Positions 34,177-43,787 of a stretch of DNA of 44,094 nt are shown one piece after another; within the stretch, counting starts at the first letter, position 1; the number at the start of each line of letters is the position of its first letter. Under the pieces are notes generated by a model. That model saw only the letters and a list, made by a program, of their open reading frames with translations. It had not been told where the DNA came from and did no database searches. The stretch spans positions 1-44,094 of the forward strand of contig JASEGV010000019.1 of NCBI GenBank assembly GCA_030017895.1, written 5' to 3'. The position numbers and the translations under genes are program-made. This DNA comes from Bacteroidota bacterium. GTDB taxonomy: Bacteria; Bacteroidota; Ignavibacteria; UBA10030; BY39.

Positions 34177-34761
34177 ATGTTTGCAATAGAGAACAAAATA
34201 ATAGATGAACGCATACCGTATATAAAATTTTTATGCGATTTGGAAGTTTGTAAAGGCGGTTGCTGCACTCTGAGGGGGGGCAAAGGTGCCCCGCTCGCAG
34301 ATTCTGAAATTATTGAGATTGAGAATGCGCTTCCTGTTGTTAAAAAATATTTAGAGGCGAAAAGTTTACAAGAGATCGAAAATAACTACGGCATCGAAGG
34401 TTCGCCAGGCAATTTTACAACAGGTTGTATCGACAACAAAGATTGTGTTTTTGTATATTATGATCGCGATATAGCAAAATGTGCATTTGAAAAAGCATTC
34501 TTCAACAACGAAATCAGTTGGCGGAAACCTATATCGTGTCACTTGTTTCCGATTCGTATTGCGAATTTCGGGGGCGAAGTAGTTCGGTTCGAAAAAATTT
34601 CCGAATGTAAACCGGCAATTGTGAATGGAAAGAAAAACGACATGCCGCTATACACTTTTTTAAGTGATGCTTTGATACGAAAATACGGCGCACGATGGTA
34701 CAAATTGTTTCGAGAGAATTGTGAGTTACATCTAAAATTAGAAAGTGAGATTCAAGCATAA
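34177..34761 (+). CDS. DUF3109 family cysteine-rich protein
   Basis: A 194-residue protein with 'FLCDLEVCKGGCC', 'GKGAPL', 'CAFEKAF' and 'PISCHLFPIR', the conserved cysteine pattern of DUF3109. This is a Bacteroidota-enriched family related to the YkgJ-type metal- or Fe-S-binding proteins (relation inferred from cysteine spacing). Function is unknown. A run of seven G residues at 34274-34280 lies just before the GAPL motif. Its TAA stop is followed directly by the ATG of rpoN, so the two are likely translated from one transcript. Confidence 0.87.
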   Translation: MFAIENKIIDERIPYIKFLCDLEVCKGGCCTLRGGKGAPLADSEIIEIENALPVVKKYLEAKSLQEIENNYGIEGSPGNFTTGCIDNKDCVFVYYDRDIAKCAFEKAFFNNEISWRKPISCHLFPIRIANFGGEVVRFEKISECKPAIVNGKKNDMPLYTFLSDALIRKYGARWYKLFRENCELHLKLESEIQA

Positions 34762-36219
34762 ATGTTAAAGTTAAGTCAACATCAAAAATTAATGATGAAG
34801 CTGACACCCCAGCAGGTGCAGTATCTGAAGTTACTTCAGCTTCCATTGCTCTCTTTAGAACAGCGGATAAAAGCGGAGTTAGAACAGAATCCATTGTTAG
34901 AAGAAGGTGCTGACGATGAGATGGAAAATCCGCAAGACGAGCCAACCGAAGAACCGCCGCTTGAAGCATCCGAAGAAGTAGAAGGAGTTATCCGAACTGA
35001 GCCGGAGGAAGATAAGTACACTTTCGAAGACTTTATGAACGATGAGCTTAATGGTTACAAAACATATTACGAACCTGCGCCGGACGAGGATTCCAAAGAA
35101 GAGATGCCTATGCCCGCCGATGTTGCTCTTACACAAAAATTGCTTGATCAAATACGGTTGTTAGATTTTACAGATGAAGAATTTTTAATAGCTGAAGAAA
35201 TCATCGGTAACATTGATGAAGACGGTTACCTAAGGCGTCCGCTGGAAAATATAATCGAAGATTTGAATTTGAGCAGGGATTTGAATATTACAAAAGAACA
35301 AGCTGAAAAAGTTTTATTCCAAGTCCACAGGATCGACCCACCCGGAATTGGAGCCAGAAATTTACAGGAATGTTTGATAGCACAACTTGAGGTAAGTGAA
35401 TTCGATGCTAAGCTGAAAGCATTAGCCGAAAAAATTCTGCGTCAGCATTTCGAACACTTTACTATGAAACATTTTGAAGAATTAGCAAAGTTATTGGATA
35501 TCAGTATTGAACAGTTGAAACAAGTACTCGAACTGATTCAAAAATTAAATCCGAAACCGGGCGAGGGGTATATTACACAGCAACAAAATTATATCGTTCC
35601 CGATTTTATTATTGAGCACGACGCCGATGATATCATAATAACTTTAAATGATAGGAACGTTCCCCCGCTTCGTGTGAATAAAGCTTATAAGGAAATGATG
35701 TCGCGACGGAAGAAGAATTCGGTTAACGTCGAAACGAAAGATTTTATTCGTAAACGTTTCGAGGCGGCAAAATGGTTTATTGCTTCAATACACCAACGGC
35801 GGGATACAATGATGAAAGTAATGCACGCAATAGTTGAGCGTCAGCGGGAATTTTTCGACACAGGTGAAAATTTGAAACCGATGATATACAAGCATATTGC
35901 TGAGATGATCGGTATGGATATTTCTACAATCAGCCGCGTTGTGAACAATAAATATGTGCAGAATGAATACGGAGTTTATGAGTTGCGCTATTTCTTCAGT
36001 GACAAGATTTCAACTGCAAGTGGTGAAGATATGGCAAACAAGGAAGTTAAGAAAAAGATAAAGAAACTTATCGAATCTGAGTCGCCCGATAAACCATACA
36101 GCGATGATGAAATATCAAAAATTTTCAAAGAAGAAGGAATGTTTGTAGCCCGCCGCACAGTTGCAAAATACCGTGAGCAGTTGAAGGTTCCGATAGCGAG
36201 GATGAGAAGGAAGATATAG
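34762..36219 (+). CDS. rpoN: RNA polymerase sigma-54 factor
   Basis: Directs RNA polymerase to -24/-12 promoters that need an ATP-dependent activator. The 485-residue product contains region I ('LSQHQKLMMKLTPQQVQYLKLLQLPLLSLEQRIKAELEQNPLLE', glutamine- and leucine-rich), an acidic region II (about 50-115), a core-binding region III with 'DPPGIGARNLQECL' and 'LNPKPGEGY', the DNA-binding part with 'MDISTISRVVNNKY', and the RpoN box 'ARRTVAKYRE' at about 463-472. All regions are present, so it should be functional. It is contiguous with the DUF3109 gene and convergent with the YCF48-like gene, 37 bases away. Confidence 0.97.
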   Translation: MLKLSQHQKLMMKLTPQQVQYLKLLQLPLLSLEQRIKAELEQNPLLEEGADDEMENPQDEPTEEPPLEASEEVEGVIRTEPEEDKYTFEDFMNDELNGYKTYYEPAPDEDSKEEMPMPADVALTQKLLDQIRLLDFTDEEFLIAEEIIGNIDEDGYLRRPLENIIEDLNLSRDLNITKEQAEKVLFQVHRIDPPGIGARNLQECLIAQLEVSEFDAKLKALAEKILRQHFEHFTMKHFEELAKLLDISIEQLKQVLELIQKLNPKPGEGYITQQQNYIVPDFIIEHDADDIIITLNDRNVPPLRVNKAYKEMMSRRKKNSVNVETKDFIRKRFEAAKWFIASIHQRRDTMMKVMHAIVERQREFFDTGENLKPMIYKHIAEMIGMDISTISRVVNNKYVQNEYGVYELRYFFSDKISTASGEDMANKEVKKKIKKLIESESPDKPYSDDEISKIFKEEGMFVARRTVAKYREQLKVPIARMRRKI

Positions 36220-36256
36220 TTTTAGATTTTAGATTGTAGATTTGAGAATTCGAAAA

Positions 36257-38365
36257 TTAGCGAATCAATATCATTTTCTTGACCTCTACAAACGAGTCGG
36301 TTTGTAACTTGTAAAAGTAAATTCCACTGGATAAACCGGCGGCATTCCATATAACTTCATAACTACCCATTTTTTTGAATTCATTAACCAGTGTTGCTAC
36401 TTCTTGTCCCAAAATATTGAACACTTTCAATGTTACGTAATTATCCATTGGCAATTGATAATTGATAACTGTCAACGGGTTGAATGGATTAGGATAATTT
36501 TGACCTAATGAAAAATCTGTTGGGTAATAATTGTTGTTTGGGTTTTCAACATATAATCCGCTCGTGGTAGTGCGTAATATAATTCCATCCATTCCTACGA
36601 CAGTCCCGGTATTCACATCTGTAAAAGAAATTCCAAGAAGTGGATTTGCTACACCGCTAGTTTGTTTTATCCAATTTTGACCGCCGTCAGAAGTCCGAAG
36701 AATAAGCCCGTTATCGCCAATGATAAAGCCAACCATTTCCGAGATATATTGAACAGCAAACAAATCTTCAGTAACAAAGCTGGTTTGTATAAACCACGAA
36801 TCACCTCCGTTTGATGTTCGTAGGATTGTTCCCCCGCTACCGATAATTGTTCCAATTATGTTATTCGCAAAGGCCACGCTATTCAAATCGTTTTGTGTAT
36901 TACTTTGTCGATCTATCCATTCAATTCCTTTATTTGTCGTATGAAGAATTGTCCCATTTTTTCCCACAGAAAAGCCAATGTTTGATTTTGTGAAATAAAT
37001 ATCATTAAGGTCGAATGTTATATTGCTTTCTTGAGCCGACCAAGTAATACCATTGTCAGTTGTATACTTTATTGTTCCGCTTGATCCGACAACGTATCCG
37101 GTATCTTCATTTATAAAGTAAAGTCCATAATATGTTCTTGCCGTGCCGCTAATTGAGTCGCTGCTTTGAATTGTCCACGACGTACCTGAATCTGTTGTCC
37201 GTAGTATTGTCTCGCAATCACCAACGATTATCCCATTATTATTCATGTAGGATATTCCATAAAGATGTCTTCCTATCCAGTTTCGTATCCGCTTCCAGTT
37301 TGAGCCGCCATCTGTAGTGCGAACAATCATTCCATACTCACCTACAGCTATCCCAGTACTCTGATTGAAAAAGTATACATCGTAAAGATTGTTCATGATC
37401 TGAACGTTTGGATTTGTCCAGTTGATTCCTCCATCTGTCGTATAAATTATTAATCCGTTTGTACCGACAGCCACACCTTTATTCTTATCTAGATACTGAA
37501 CTCCATAAAGGTTATAATCTTGATTAATTGAATGGTCGATCCAGTTTAACCCGCCATCTGTGGTTTGTATTATTGTTCCGTAATTTCCTATTGCAACTGC
37601 AGTTAACGAGTCAATTGTAAATACATCATTTAGAACGTGTGGTGTGCCACTATTTTGTGCAGTCCAGTTATTACCACCATTGATAGTACGAAAAGTGATA
37701 TTTCCACCAACAGCAAAACCTTTTAGTGAATCTATAAAAGATAAATGATTTAATATAACTGTAGAATCGAAATTAATATTATACCAGTTATTACCCGCGT
37801 CTGTGGATTTCAAAATAAATCCTTCGGGTCCGGCGATGATAACATTATTCTTATTTAAAAATAAAACATCGGTTAACGAGAAATAAGGTTGTACAATATT
37901 TTGTGAAAGCCACATCTGTCCACTGTTTGTTGTCTGAAGATATGTGCCATTCTCACCGACTACAATACCTGTATCAATGCTATTAAAGTGAACTCCTAAT
38001 AGATTTATCGATGTCCCGCTCGATTGAAATGTCCAAGTGTAGCCGCCATCGGATGTTTTAATAATTGTCCCACTGTTGCCGACTCCAATTATGTTTAAAG
38101 AGTCAAGAAAAATTATATCATTTAAAGTGTGTGAAGTAATACTCGTTAGTGTAGTCCAAGTAGCACCACGGTCAAGGGTTCTCAAAATAGTACCATTCTC
38201 TCCAATTGCAAACCCATAATTTGAATTATAAAATGTTAATTCTCGTAATGTATTGTTTTGAAGAGGAGGGGTTTGTCTGTACCAGCCGGTCTGTGCTGAA
38301 TTATTTATAGTATAAAAGACAATTAAAAATAAAAATACTAAATATTTATCAAGGATTTTAAGCAT
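36257..38365 (-). CDS. YCF48-like beta-propeller protein with T9SS sorting domain
   Basis: About 702 residues from the ATG at 38365, chosen because GGAG lies 6 bases upstream. A signal peptide (MLKILDKYLVFLFLIVFYTINNSAQ) is followed by 13 clear repeats and one decayed repeat of about 43 residues of the form 'GxxGTIxxTxDGGxxW' (for example 'TIIKTSDGGYTW', 'LIIYTTDGGINW', 'TILRTSNGGDSW'), the YCF48/photosynthesis-system-II-assembly-like or BNR-type propeller unit. Residues about 620-702 are a T9SS type A domain ('NYPNPFNPLTVINYQLP', 'LKVFNILGQEVATLVNEF', 'SGIYFYKLQ', 'KKMILIR'). The product is probably exported to the surface. Biological role is unknown; a photosystem role is not implied. Confidence 0.92.
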   Translation of the reverse strand: MLKILDKYLVFLFLIVFYTINNSAQTGWYRQTPPLQNNTLRELTFYNSNYGFAIGENGTILRTLDRGATWTTLTSITSHTLNDIIFLDSLNIIGVGNSGTIIKTSDGGYTWTFQSSGTSINLLGVHFNSIDTGIVVGENGTYLQTTNSGQMWLSQNIVQPYFSLTDVLFLNKNNVIIAGPEGFILKSTDAGNNWYNINFDSTVILNHLSFIDSLKGFAVGGNITFRTINGGNNWTAQNSGTPHVLNDVFTIDSLTAVAIGNYGTIIQTTDGGLNWIDHSINQDYNLYGVQYLDKNKGVAVGTNGLIIYTTDGGINWTNPNVQIMNNLYDVYFFNQSTGIAVGEYGMIVRTTDGGSNWKRIRNWIGRHLYGISYMNNNGIIVGDCETILRTTDSGTSWTIQSSDSISGTARTYYGLYFINEDTGYVVGSSGTIKYTTDNGITWSAQESNITFDLNDIYFTKSNIGFSVGKNGTILHTTNKGIEWIDRQSNTQNDLNSVAFANNIIGTIIGSGGTILRTSNGGDSWFIQTSFVTEDLFAVQYISEMVGFIIGDNGLILRTSDGGQNWIKQTSGVANPLLGISFTDVNTGTVVGMDGIILRTTTSGLYVENPNNNYYPTDFSLGQNYPNPFNPLTVINYQLPMDNYVTLKVFNILGQEVATLVNEFKKMGSYEVIWNAAGLSSGIYFYKLQTDSFVEVKKMILIR

Positions 38366-38559
38366 GTTATTCTCCATAAATATAAAAGAAATTGTTCTTT
38401 TATTGCTTCTATCAGTACAGCTACCAACCTAGGATAATCAATTGATTTGGCATCTATACCATTTTCTTCATAATTAACAACCTTATTCCCAAAATGGTTA
38501 TCATCACCGCCTTGGGAAGTAGTCCCAGTCCAAAAAGTTATCTGTCCATTTGAAGGCAT
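38338..38559 (-). CDS. Small protein resembling the tail of an S74-type chaperone domain
   Basis: 73 residues, with AAGGA 7 or so bases before the ATG at 38559. After 'MPSNGQITFWTGTTSQGG' comes 'EENGIDAKSIDYPRLVAVLIEAIKEQ'. The latter resembles the last helix of tail-fibre-type intramolecular chaperone (peptidase S74) domains ('xVNYxxLxPxLxxAIxEQ'). The final 17 residues ('FLLYLWRITCLKSLINI') overlap the start of the YCF48-like gene in another frame, suggesting that the original protein was cut or that the stop has drifted. It may be a remnant or a translationally coupled leader of the next gene. Confidence 0.5.
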   Translation of the reverse strand: MPSNGQITFWTGTTSQGGDDNHFGNKVVNYEENGIDAKSIDYPRLVAVLIEAIKEQFLLYLWRITCLKSLINI

Positions 38560-38693
38560 GTTTTTATCCTTTCTGTCTTAATCAAATATAAGATTGACTC
38601 TGCTGAAAATCAATGTTTTTAAACAAAAAATGAATTTTTCTATTTCCACAAAAAAATGTATCTTATATGTGTTAAATATTAAAAGAAAACCTT

Positions 38694-39230
38694 ATGTCAA
38701 ATATCATACGATCAACAACAGTCATCGGTTTAACTCATAAAGGCAAATGCGTAATGGGCAGCGACGGACAGGTAACTGTCGGTAATGTTATTATGAAACA
38801 CGGCGCTAAGAAAGTCCGCAAGCTTTACAACGACACTGTACTCGCTGGTTTTGCGGGCGCCGCCGCCGATGCTTTTACTCTCTTCGAACGTTTCGAAGAT
38901 AAACTTCAGGAATATCGCGGTAACTTATTGCGTGCATCGGTTGAGCTTACAAAAATGTGGCGGACAGATAAGTATCTAAGACATCTCGAGGCGCTTCTTG
39001 CCGTTATCGATAAGGAAAAAGCTTTAATAATATCCGGTACAGGCGAAATCATAGAACCCGACGATGGTATAGTCGCTATCGGTTCGGGGGGGAGTTACGC
39101 GCTTGCTTCGGTACGCATGTTGGTGAAATACTCCGACCTATCGACACGGCAAATCGTAGAAGAATCCTTAAAGACCGCAGGCGAAATCTGTATCTACACA
39201 AATCAGAACATTACAATCGAAGAATTGTAA
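38694..39230 (+). CDS. hslV: ATP-dependent protease subunit HslV
   Basis: Threonine peptidase of the HslUV (ClpYQ) proteasome-like complex in the cytoplasm. A 178-residue protein. After a short propeptide (MSNIIRS) comes '[28 protein letters not shown]', where Thr8 should be the nucleophile exposed by processing. '[28 protein letters not shown]' and '[13 protein letters not shown]'-type motifs follow ('[16 protein letters not shown]'). The partner hslU follows 178 bases later, and the gap contains a cluster of hairpins. Complete. Confidence 0.97.
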   Translation: MSNIIRSTTVIGLTHKGKCVMGSDGQVTVGNVIMKHGAKKVRKLYNDTVLAGFAGAAADAFTLFERFEDKLQEYRGNLLRASVELTKMWRTDKYLRHLEALLAVIDKEKALIISGTGEIIEPDDGIVAIGSGGSYALASVRMLVKYSDLSTRQIVEESLKTAGEICIYTNQNITIEEL

Positions 39231-39246
39231 ATATTGTTGAATATAT

Positions 39247-39364
39247 ATTTCTACATAGATCGAAGTCCTTTGTACTTCAACGAATACGAAACGATCTATG
39301 TCTCCGTAGGAGACAAATGTTTGTAGAAAATAATATATTAAGCGATCGACTCCAGCGGAGTCGA
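39247..39364. repeat. Cluster of three hairpins between hslV and hslU
   Basis: Hairpin 1: CATAGATCG (39254-39262) with CGATCTATG (39292-39300). Hairpin 2: GTCTCC (39300-39305), loop GTA, GGAGAC (39309-39314). Hairpin 3: TCGACTCC (39346-39353), loop AGC, GGAGTCGA (39357-39364). An outer pairing of ATTTCTACA (from 39247) with TGTAGAAAAT (about 39322) encloses the first two. None has a T-run, so they are not classical terminators. Confidence 0.65.
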
Positions 39365-39408
39365 ATGGAAACAATCAAACTACATATAATAGCAAACGAA
39401 AATAAAGT

Positions 39409-40791
39409 ATGAATAAAAAAAACAAAAAAGAGAATCACCACGAATTAACTCCTCGTGAAATCGTAAAAGAGTTAGACAAATACATCATCGGTCAGGATGC
39501 TGCAAAAAAATCTGTTGCTATTGCAATCCGCAACCGCTGGCGACGACTGCAAGCTCCCAAAAACCTCCGCGAAGAAATTATGCCCAACAACATCATTATG
39601 ATTGGACCTACGGGTGTTGGCAAAACAGAAATTGCTCGGCGGCTTGCAAAACTCGTGGACGCCCCTTTCCTGAAAGTTGAAGCATCCAAATACACCGAGG
39701 TCGGTTACGTTGGTAGAGATGTCGAGTCGATGGTGCGGGATCTAACTGAATATTCGGTAAGCATGGTCAAAGCCCAGAAGGCAGCAGAGGTACAGGACAA
39801 GGCACGCAAGAACGCGGAGGAGAGGATATTAGATATCTTAATTCCTAATCGCAAGAAGTCAACAAGTGAAACAGCAATAGAAAAACCTGAAGATGCCGAA
39901 AATATTTCATTCACCAGAGAACGTTTCAGGGAAAAATTAGCTAAAGGCGAACTTGATGAGAGGGTCATTGAATTAGATGTAACGACAGATCAAATTCCTG
40001 CTATGCAAGTTTTTGGTCCTGTTAATTTGGAGGAGATGGGGGTTAATATACAGGAAATGTTCGGTAGTATTTTGCCGAAAAAAATGAAGAAACGGAAATT
40101 GACTATCGCCGAAGCAAAGGTAGTTATTGCCCACGAGGAAGCCCAGAAGTTAATTGATATGGATGCAGTAGTTAAAGAAGCGCTGTTGCGGGTTCACGAC
40201 TCTGGAATAATTTTCCTCGATGAAATTGATAAAATTGCCGGCTCAAGAAGTCAGTCGCACGGACCCGACGTTTCACGAGAAGGTGTTCAACGCGATTTAT
40301 TACCTATCGTTGAAGGTTCGAATGTGATGACAAAATACGGTATGGTAAAGACCGACCACGTCCTGTTCATTGCTTCCGGAGCTTTCCATATGACGAAACC
40401 TTCTGATTTAATTCCTGAGCTGCAAGGGAGATTTCCGATTAGGGTGGAGCTAAACAGTCTAACGGAAGACGACTTTGTAAAAATTCTGACGATACCGCAG
40501 AATGCACTCATCAAACAATATATTGCAATGCTGCAAACGGAGGGCATTGATCTGCAGTTTTCGGATGATAGTATAAAGGAGGTTGCGAAGATTGCGAGAG
40601 AAGTAAACGAGCAGGTAGAAAACATCGGTGCGCGGCGTCTGCATACAATTTTAACGACTTTGTTAGAGGAATTGCTTTTTAATGCACCCGATAATATTAG
40701 TGAAGATAAAATTGTCGTTACAAGAGAAATGGTTCAGGACAAACTTGCAAGCATCGTGAAGAATAGAGATTTGAGCAGATATATTTTGTAA
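39409..40791 (+). CDS. hslU: ATP-dependent protease ATPase subunit HslU
   Basis: AAA+ unfoldase that feeds substrates into HslV. A 460-residue protein with the N-terminal '[34 protein letters not shown]', Walker A 'GPTGVGKTE', pore loop 'GYVGRD', an intermediate (I) domain at about 110-240, Walker B '[12 protein letters not shown]', sensor region '[12 protein letters not shown]' and '[15 protein letters not shown]'. The C-terminus 'DLSRYIL' docks into HslV in characterised complexes. Complete and of normal length. Confidence 0.98.
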   Translation: MNKKNKKENHHELTPREIVKELDKYIIGQDAAKKSVAIAIRNRWRRLQAPKNLREEIMPNNIIMIGPTGVGKTEIARRLAKLVDAPFLKVEASKYTEVGYVGRDVESMVRDLTEYSVSMVKAQKAAEVQDKARKNAEERILDILIPNRKKSTSETAIEKPEDAENISFTRERFREKLAKGELDERVIELDVTTDQIPAMQVFGPVNLEEMGVNIQEMFGSILPKKMKKRKLTIAEAKVVIAHEEAQKLIDMDAVVKEALLRVHDSGIIFLDEIDKIAGSRSQSHGPDVSREGVQRDLLPIVEGSNVMTKYGMVKTDHVLFIASGAFHMTKPSDLIPELQGRFPIRVELNSLTEDDFVKILTIPQNALIKQYIAMLQTEGIDLQFSDDSIKEVAKIAREVNEQVENIGARRLHTILTTLLEELLFNAPDNISEDKIVVTREMVQDKLASIVKNRDLSRYIL

Positions 40792-40828
40792 AAGTACAAA
40801 TTTTCTATAAAATTTAACAAGATAACTC

Positions 40829-41680
40829 ATGGCAATGCAAAATATAGAAGCTCTCGAAAAACGTCTCTGGGAAGCCGCAGACCAGCTCAGGGCAAACTCC
40901 GGTCTCGGCTCGAATGAGTATTTCATGCCTGTGCTGGGTATCCTCTTTCTCCGCCAAGCATACAACAGATTTTCTTTTGTAGCGAAAGAGGTCGAACAAT
41001 CTCTGCCAGCCAGAAGCGGTGTAAAACGCCTGTCAACCAAAGACGACTTCACCAAGCGAAGATCAATTTTCCTGCGTGAAGGATCACAATTTGAATACCT
41101 TGTCAATCTTCGCGGGGAAATAAATATCGGCAGGTCTCTCAACCATGCAATGGATTTGATTGAGCTGGATTATGAGAGTTTGCGCGGTATTCTTCCAAAA
41201 GATTATGAAGCATTCGGCAACGATTTATTGCGTTCACTCCTCAGGATTTTTAACGATGAGGTTTTGCAAAAAGCATCAGGCGATGTTTTCGGGAGAATCT
41301 ATGAGTACTTCCTCATGAAATTTGCTATGCTGGGAGCGCACGACAACGGCGAGTTTTTCACTCCGCCGTCTATAGTTCAAACGATTGTCAACGTTATAGA
41401 ACTGACCATGGCATCGTGTTCGACCCCGCCAGTGGCTCAGGAGGTATGTTCGTTCAAACCAGTCATTTCCTCGAATCTCTCGAAAAGGAAGTGCAGAAGA
41501 TGGTTACCTTTTACGGTCAGGAGAAAAACGAAACCACCATCAGGATTGCCAAGATGAACCTTGCTGTCCACGGTCTTGAAGGCAACATCAAAAAGGGTAA
41601 TACGTTTTACGAAGATCAGCACGAGATGCTCGGTAAAGCCGACTTCGTCATGGCAAATCCTCCATTCAATGTGGATGTTG
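40829..41680 (+). pseudogene. Type I restriction-modification methyltransferase (hsdM), frameshifted and truncated
   Basis: Residues 1-190 in the first frame match the HsdM N-terminal helical domain ('LEKRLWEAADQLRANSGLGSNEYFMPVLGILFLRQAYNRF', 'DVFGRIYEYFLMKFA', 'NGEFFTPPSIVQTIVNVIE'). After 'NVIE' the frame is lost near 41402. Adding one base ('gaac-c-tgac') would restore 'EPDHGIVFDPASGSGGMFVQ', the AdoMet motif I that is found in the next frame. That frame continues to 'FVMANPPFNVD' (motif IV, NPPF), then homology ends near 41680. The remaining 200 or so residues of HsdM, and hsdS and hsdR, are absent. The methyltransferase cannot be functional as read. Confidence 0.85.
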
Positions 41681-42079
41681 AATATAATCGAAAAATTCCA
41701 TCTCCGCGAAAGTTTAATGAAATTCAGGAGCGAAGAGGGGCAGATCGAAAGTGAAATAAAGATTCTTCGGGAAGATATTAATCAAATGCAAAAATACAGA
41801 GATGAGATTTCATCTGCGAATACTGAGATTACCCGCTTGCGACAGAAATCAACGATATTCCAGGCGGCGATGAAAGATAGGATTAAATTCCACGAAGAAA
41901 ACCGACAGCGTGCAGAACAAGATTTCATGACGATATTGAACAGATATATCAAAGATTCTCCCGAAGCAAATAAAGCTGCTGGAATTCAGACTGTTGAAAG
42001 AGAGATACGTAAAAAAGAAGAACTGCTTGCCGGTTTACGTGAAAAACGGAACGATTACGAAAGCAGGTTAAGGTTTTAG
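41681..42079 (+). pseudogene. C-terminal fragment of a coiled-coil protein
   Basis: In the frame of 41681-42079 the DNA encodes 'KFHLRESLMKFRSEEGQIESEIKILREDINQMQKYRDEISSANTEITRLRQ' (heptad-rich; only its pattern is meant), then 'FMTILNRYIKDSPEANKAAGIQTVEREIRKKEELLAGLREKRNDYESRLRF'. It predicts long coiled coils. There is no ribosome binding site; an internal ATG lies at 41717. It is fused out of frame to the end of the hsdM homology, so it most likely represents the end of another gene whose start was lost. No family was recognised. The next gene starts 1 base after its stop. Confidence 0.55.
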
Positions 42080-42080
42080 T

Positions 42081-43727
42081 GTGAAAATAAAACAAGTAAC
42101 ATTAGTTTTGCTAATGCTTATTGTCTTAACAATGATTGAAAAACTAAATTCCCAAGTTCAACTTGAGTGGGCAGCACGTTACAACAGCGCAAGCAACGGC
42201 AACGATTATGCACGTGCGATGGCAATTGACTCAATGGGGAATGTTTATGTAACGGGGACTGACGCAGACTTACCGTATGGATTTATAACATTAAAAATAA
42301 ACTCAAGCGGACAGATTGTGTGGGCGAGGAGATATTCAGGGGGACAAGCATTTATACCAGTTCCCCAAGCAATTTCAGTAGACTTGAACGGGAATGTGTA
42401 TGTTGGTGCTGAAGATGTTACATACATCATAGTGAGTTATGACAGCATTGGTAATGAGCGCTGGGTACGAAGACATTCGGGGACAGCAGGCGGTCGTAGC
42501 CAATTGTATGATGTTGAACTCTATCGCGACACAGGAAGTGTGATTACCACAGTTCAGGGGCCTGTTGCAACTGGTTATGTAAAAAATATCGGTACAAATT
42601 GGGATGTCGGCACTGTAAAATATAACACCAATGGAGATGTTGTATGGGTTAGAAATTATGCTCCAAATAACTCGGATGATCAGGGAGGAATCGCAATGGC
42701 AACGAGTGACCAAACCAATATTACAATAACAGGATTCTCAGGATACTCTGACTTTCTCACATTAAGTTACGACATAAACGGTAACTTGCGCTGGGCGCAG
42801 ACGTGGAATGGACCGGCAAACAACTGGGATCAGGCAAATGATGTTGCGGTTGATAAAAATGGAAACACGTATGTTACAGGATATTCAGTAATGGCTCCAC
42901 CGTTTGATGATGATATTGTTACAATCAAATATGACAGCAACGGGACTCAACAATGGATAAGATTTTATGACGGTCCAAAGGATACGGGCTCATATGATTA
43001 CGGAGAATTTATAAAGACGGATGACGATGGTAATGTTATTGTTGCAGGAGGTGAGATGGGAGTTTCAACTTTTCTTGATTATTGCACCATAAAATATGAT
43101 TCACTTGGGAATCAGTTATGGGTTAGAACGTATAATGGAGTTGCCAACCGAAGCGATTTCGTCGAAGGTTTAGCAGTTGACAGATTTGGTTCAGTGTATG
43201 TAACTGGTACAGCAGATGAAAGAGTAAATTTTTATAGAATACACACAATCAAATACGACAAAGACGGAAATCAATTGTGGCTTGAGAAATATCCTGAATA
43301 TAATACGATATCAAGTCCTGCAGCAATTATTGTTGATAAGAATTTAAATGTCTATATTGCAGGTACAATATCGTTTAACCCAAGTGATATTATAGTTCTA
43401 AAATATTCTCAACTGACAAATGTAGAAACAATTTTAAACGAACTCCCCGAAGGTTTTGCGCTGTATCAGAATTATCCGAATCCGTTCAATGCGAGCACGA
43501 AGATAGATTTCAGGCTTCATGTTTCAGGTTTCACGTCGTTAAAGATTTATGATGTGTTTGGGAGAGAGGTGGCGACACTTGTGAATCAGAAGAAAGAACC
43601 GGGTGAGTATAGTGTGGGATGGAATGCTGATGGACTTTCAAGCGGTGTGTATTATTATAGAATGACGGTGCATCATTCTCCGTACGGATTGAAAACAGAT
43701 ACGAAAAAGATGGCAGTAATCAAGTAA
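42081..43727 (+). CDS. SBBP-repeat beta-propeller protein with T9SS sorting domain
   Basis: A 548-residue exported protein starting at GTG 42081, one base after the preceding stop. A signal-like hydrophobic segment spans residues 5-20. About nine repeats contain 'AxDxxGNxYVTGxxxxxxxxxFxTIKYDxxGxxxWxRxY', the SBBP (seven-bladed propeller-type) unit, for example 'AMAIDSMGNVYVTGT', 'VAVDKNGNTYVTGYS', 'LAVDRFGSVYVTGTA'. Residues about 465-548 form a T9SS type A domain ('NYPNPFNASTKIDFRL', 'LKIYDVFGREVATLVNQ', 'SGVYYYRM', 'TKKMAVIK'). Probably surface-displayed or released; function unknown. The next gene encodes another exported propeller. Confidence 0.9.
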   Translation: MKIKQVTLVLLMLIVLTMIEKLNSQVQLEWAARYNSASNGNDYARAMAIDSMGNVYVTGTDADLPYGFITLKINSSGQIVWARRYSGGQAFIPVPQAISVDLNGNVYVGAEDVTYIIVSYDSIGNERWVRRHSGTAGGRSQLYDVELYRDTGSVITTVQGPVATGYVKNIGTNWDVGTVKYNTNGDVVWVRNYAPNNSDDQGGIAMATSDQTNITITGFSGYSDFLTLSYDINGNLRWAQTWNGPANNWDQANDVAVDKNGNTYVTGYSVMAPPFDDDIVTIKYDSNGTQQWIRFYDGPKDTGSYDYGEFIKTDDDGNVIVAGGEMGVSTFLDYCTIKYDSLGNQLWVRTYNGVANRSDFVEGLAVDRFGSVYVTGTADERVNFYRIHTIKYDKDGNQLWLEKYPEYNTISSPAAIIVDKNLNVYIAGTISFNPSDIIVLKYSQLTNVETILNELPEGFALYQNYPNPFNASTKIDFRLHVSGFTSLKIYDVFGREVATLVNQKKEPGEYSVGWNADGLSSGVYYYRMTVHHSPYGLKTDTKKMAVIK

Positions 43728-43787
43728 AAATTTAAAATTCAAAAGTAAAAAATATATGTTCAACAATTTTTTAAAGGAGTCAAAGTT

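Noticed and set aside
34274-34280. Seven-G run in the DUF3109 gene as a phase-variable switch
   Set aside because: The run is short and the conserved GAPL motif follows in frame, so there is no sign of slippage in use.
36257-38365. Photosystem II assembly factor
   Set aside because: YCF48-like repeats are widespread in exported propellers. The T9SS tag and absence of photosynthesis genes argue against that role.
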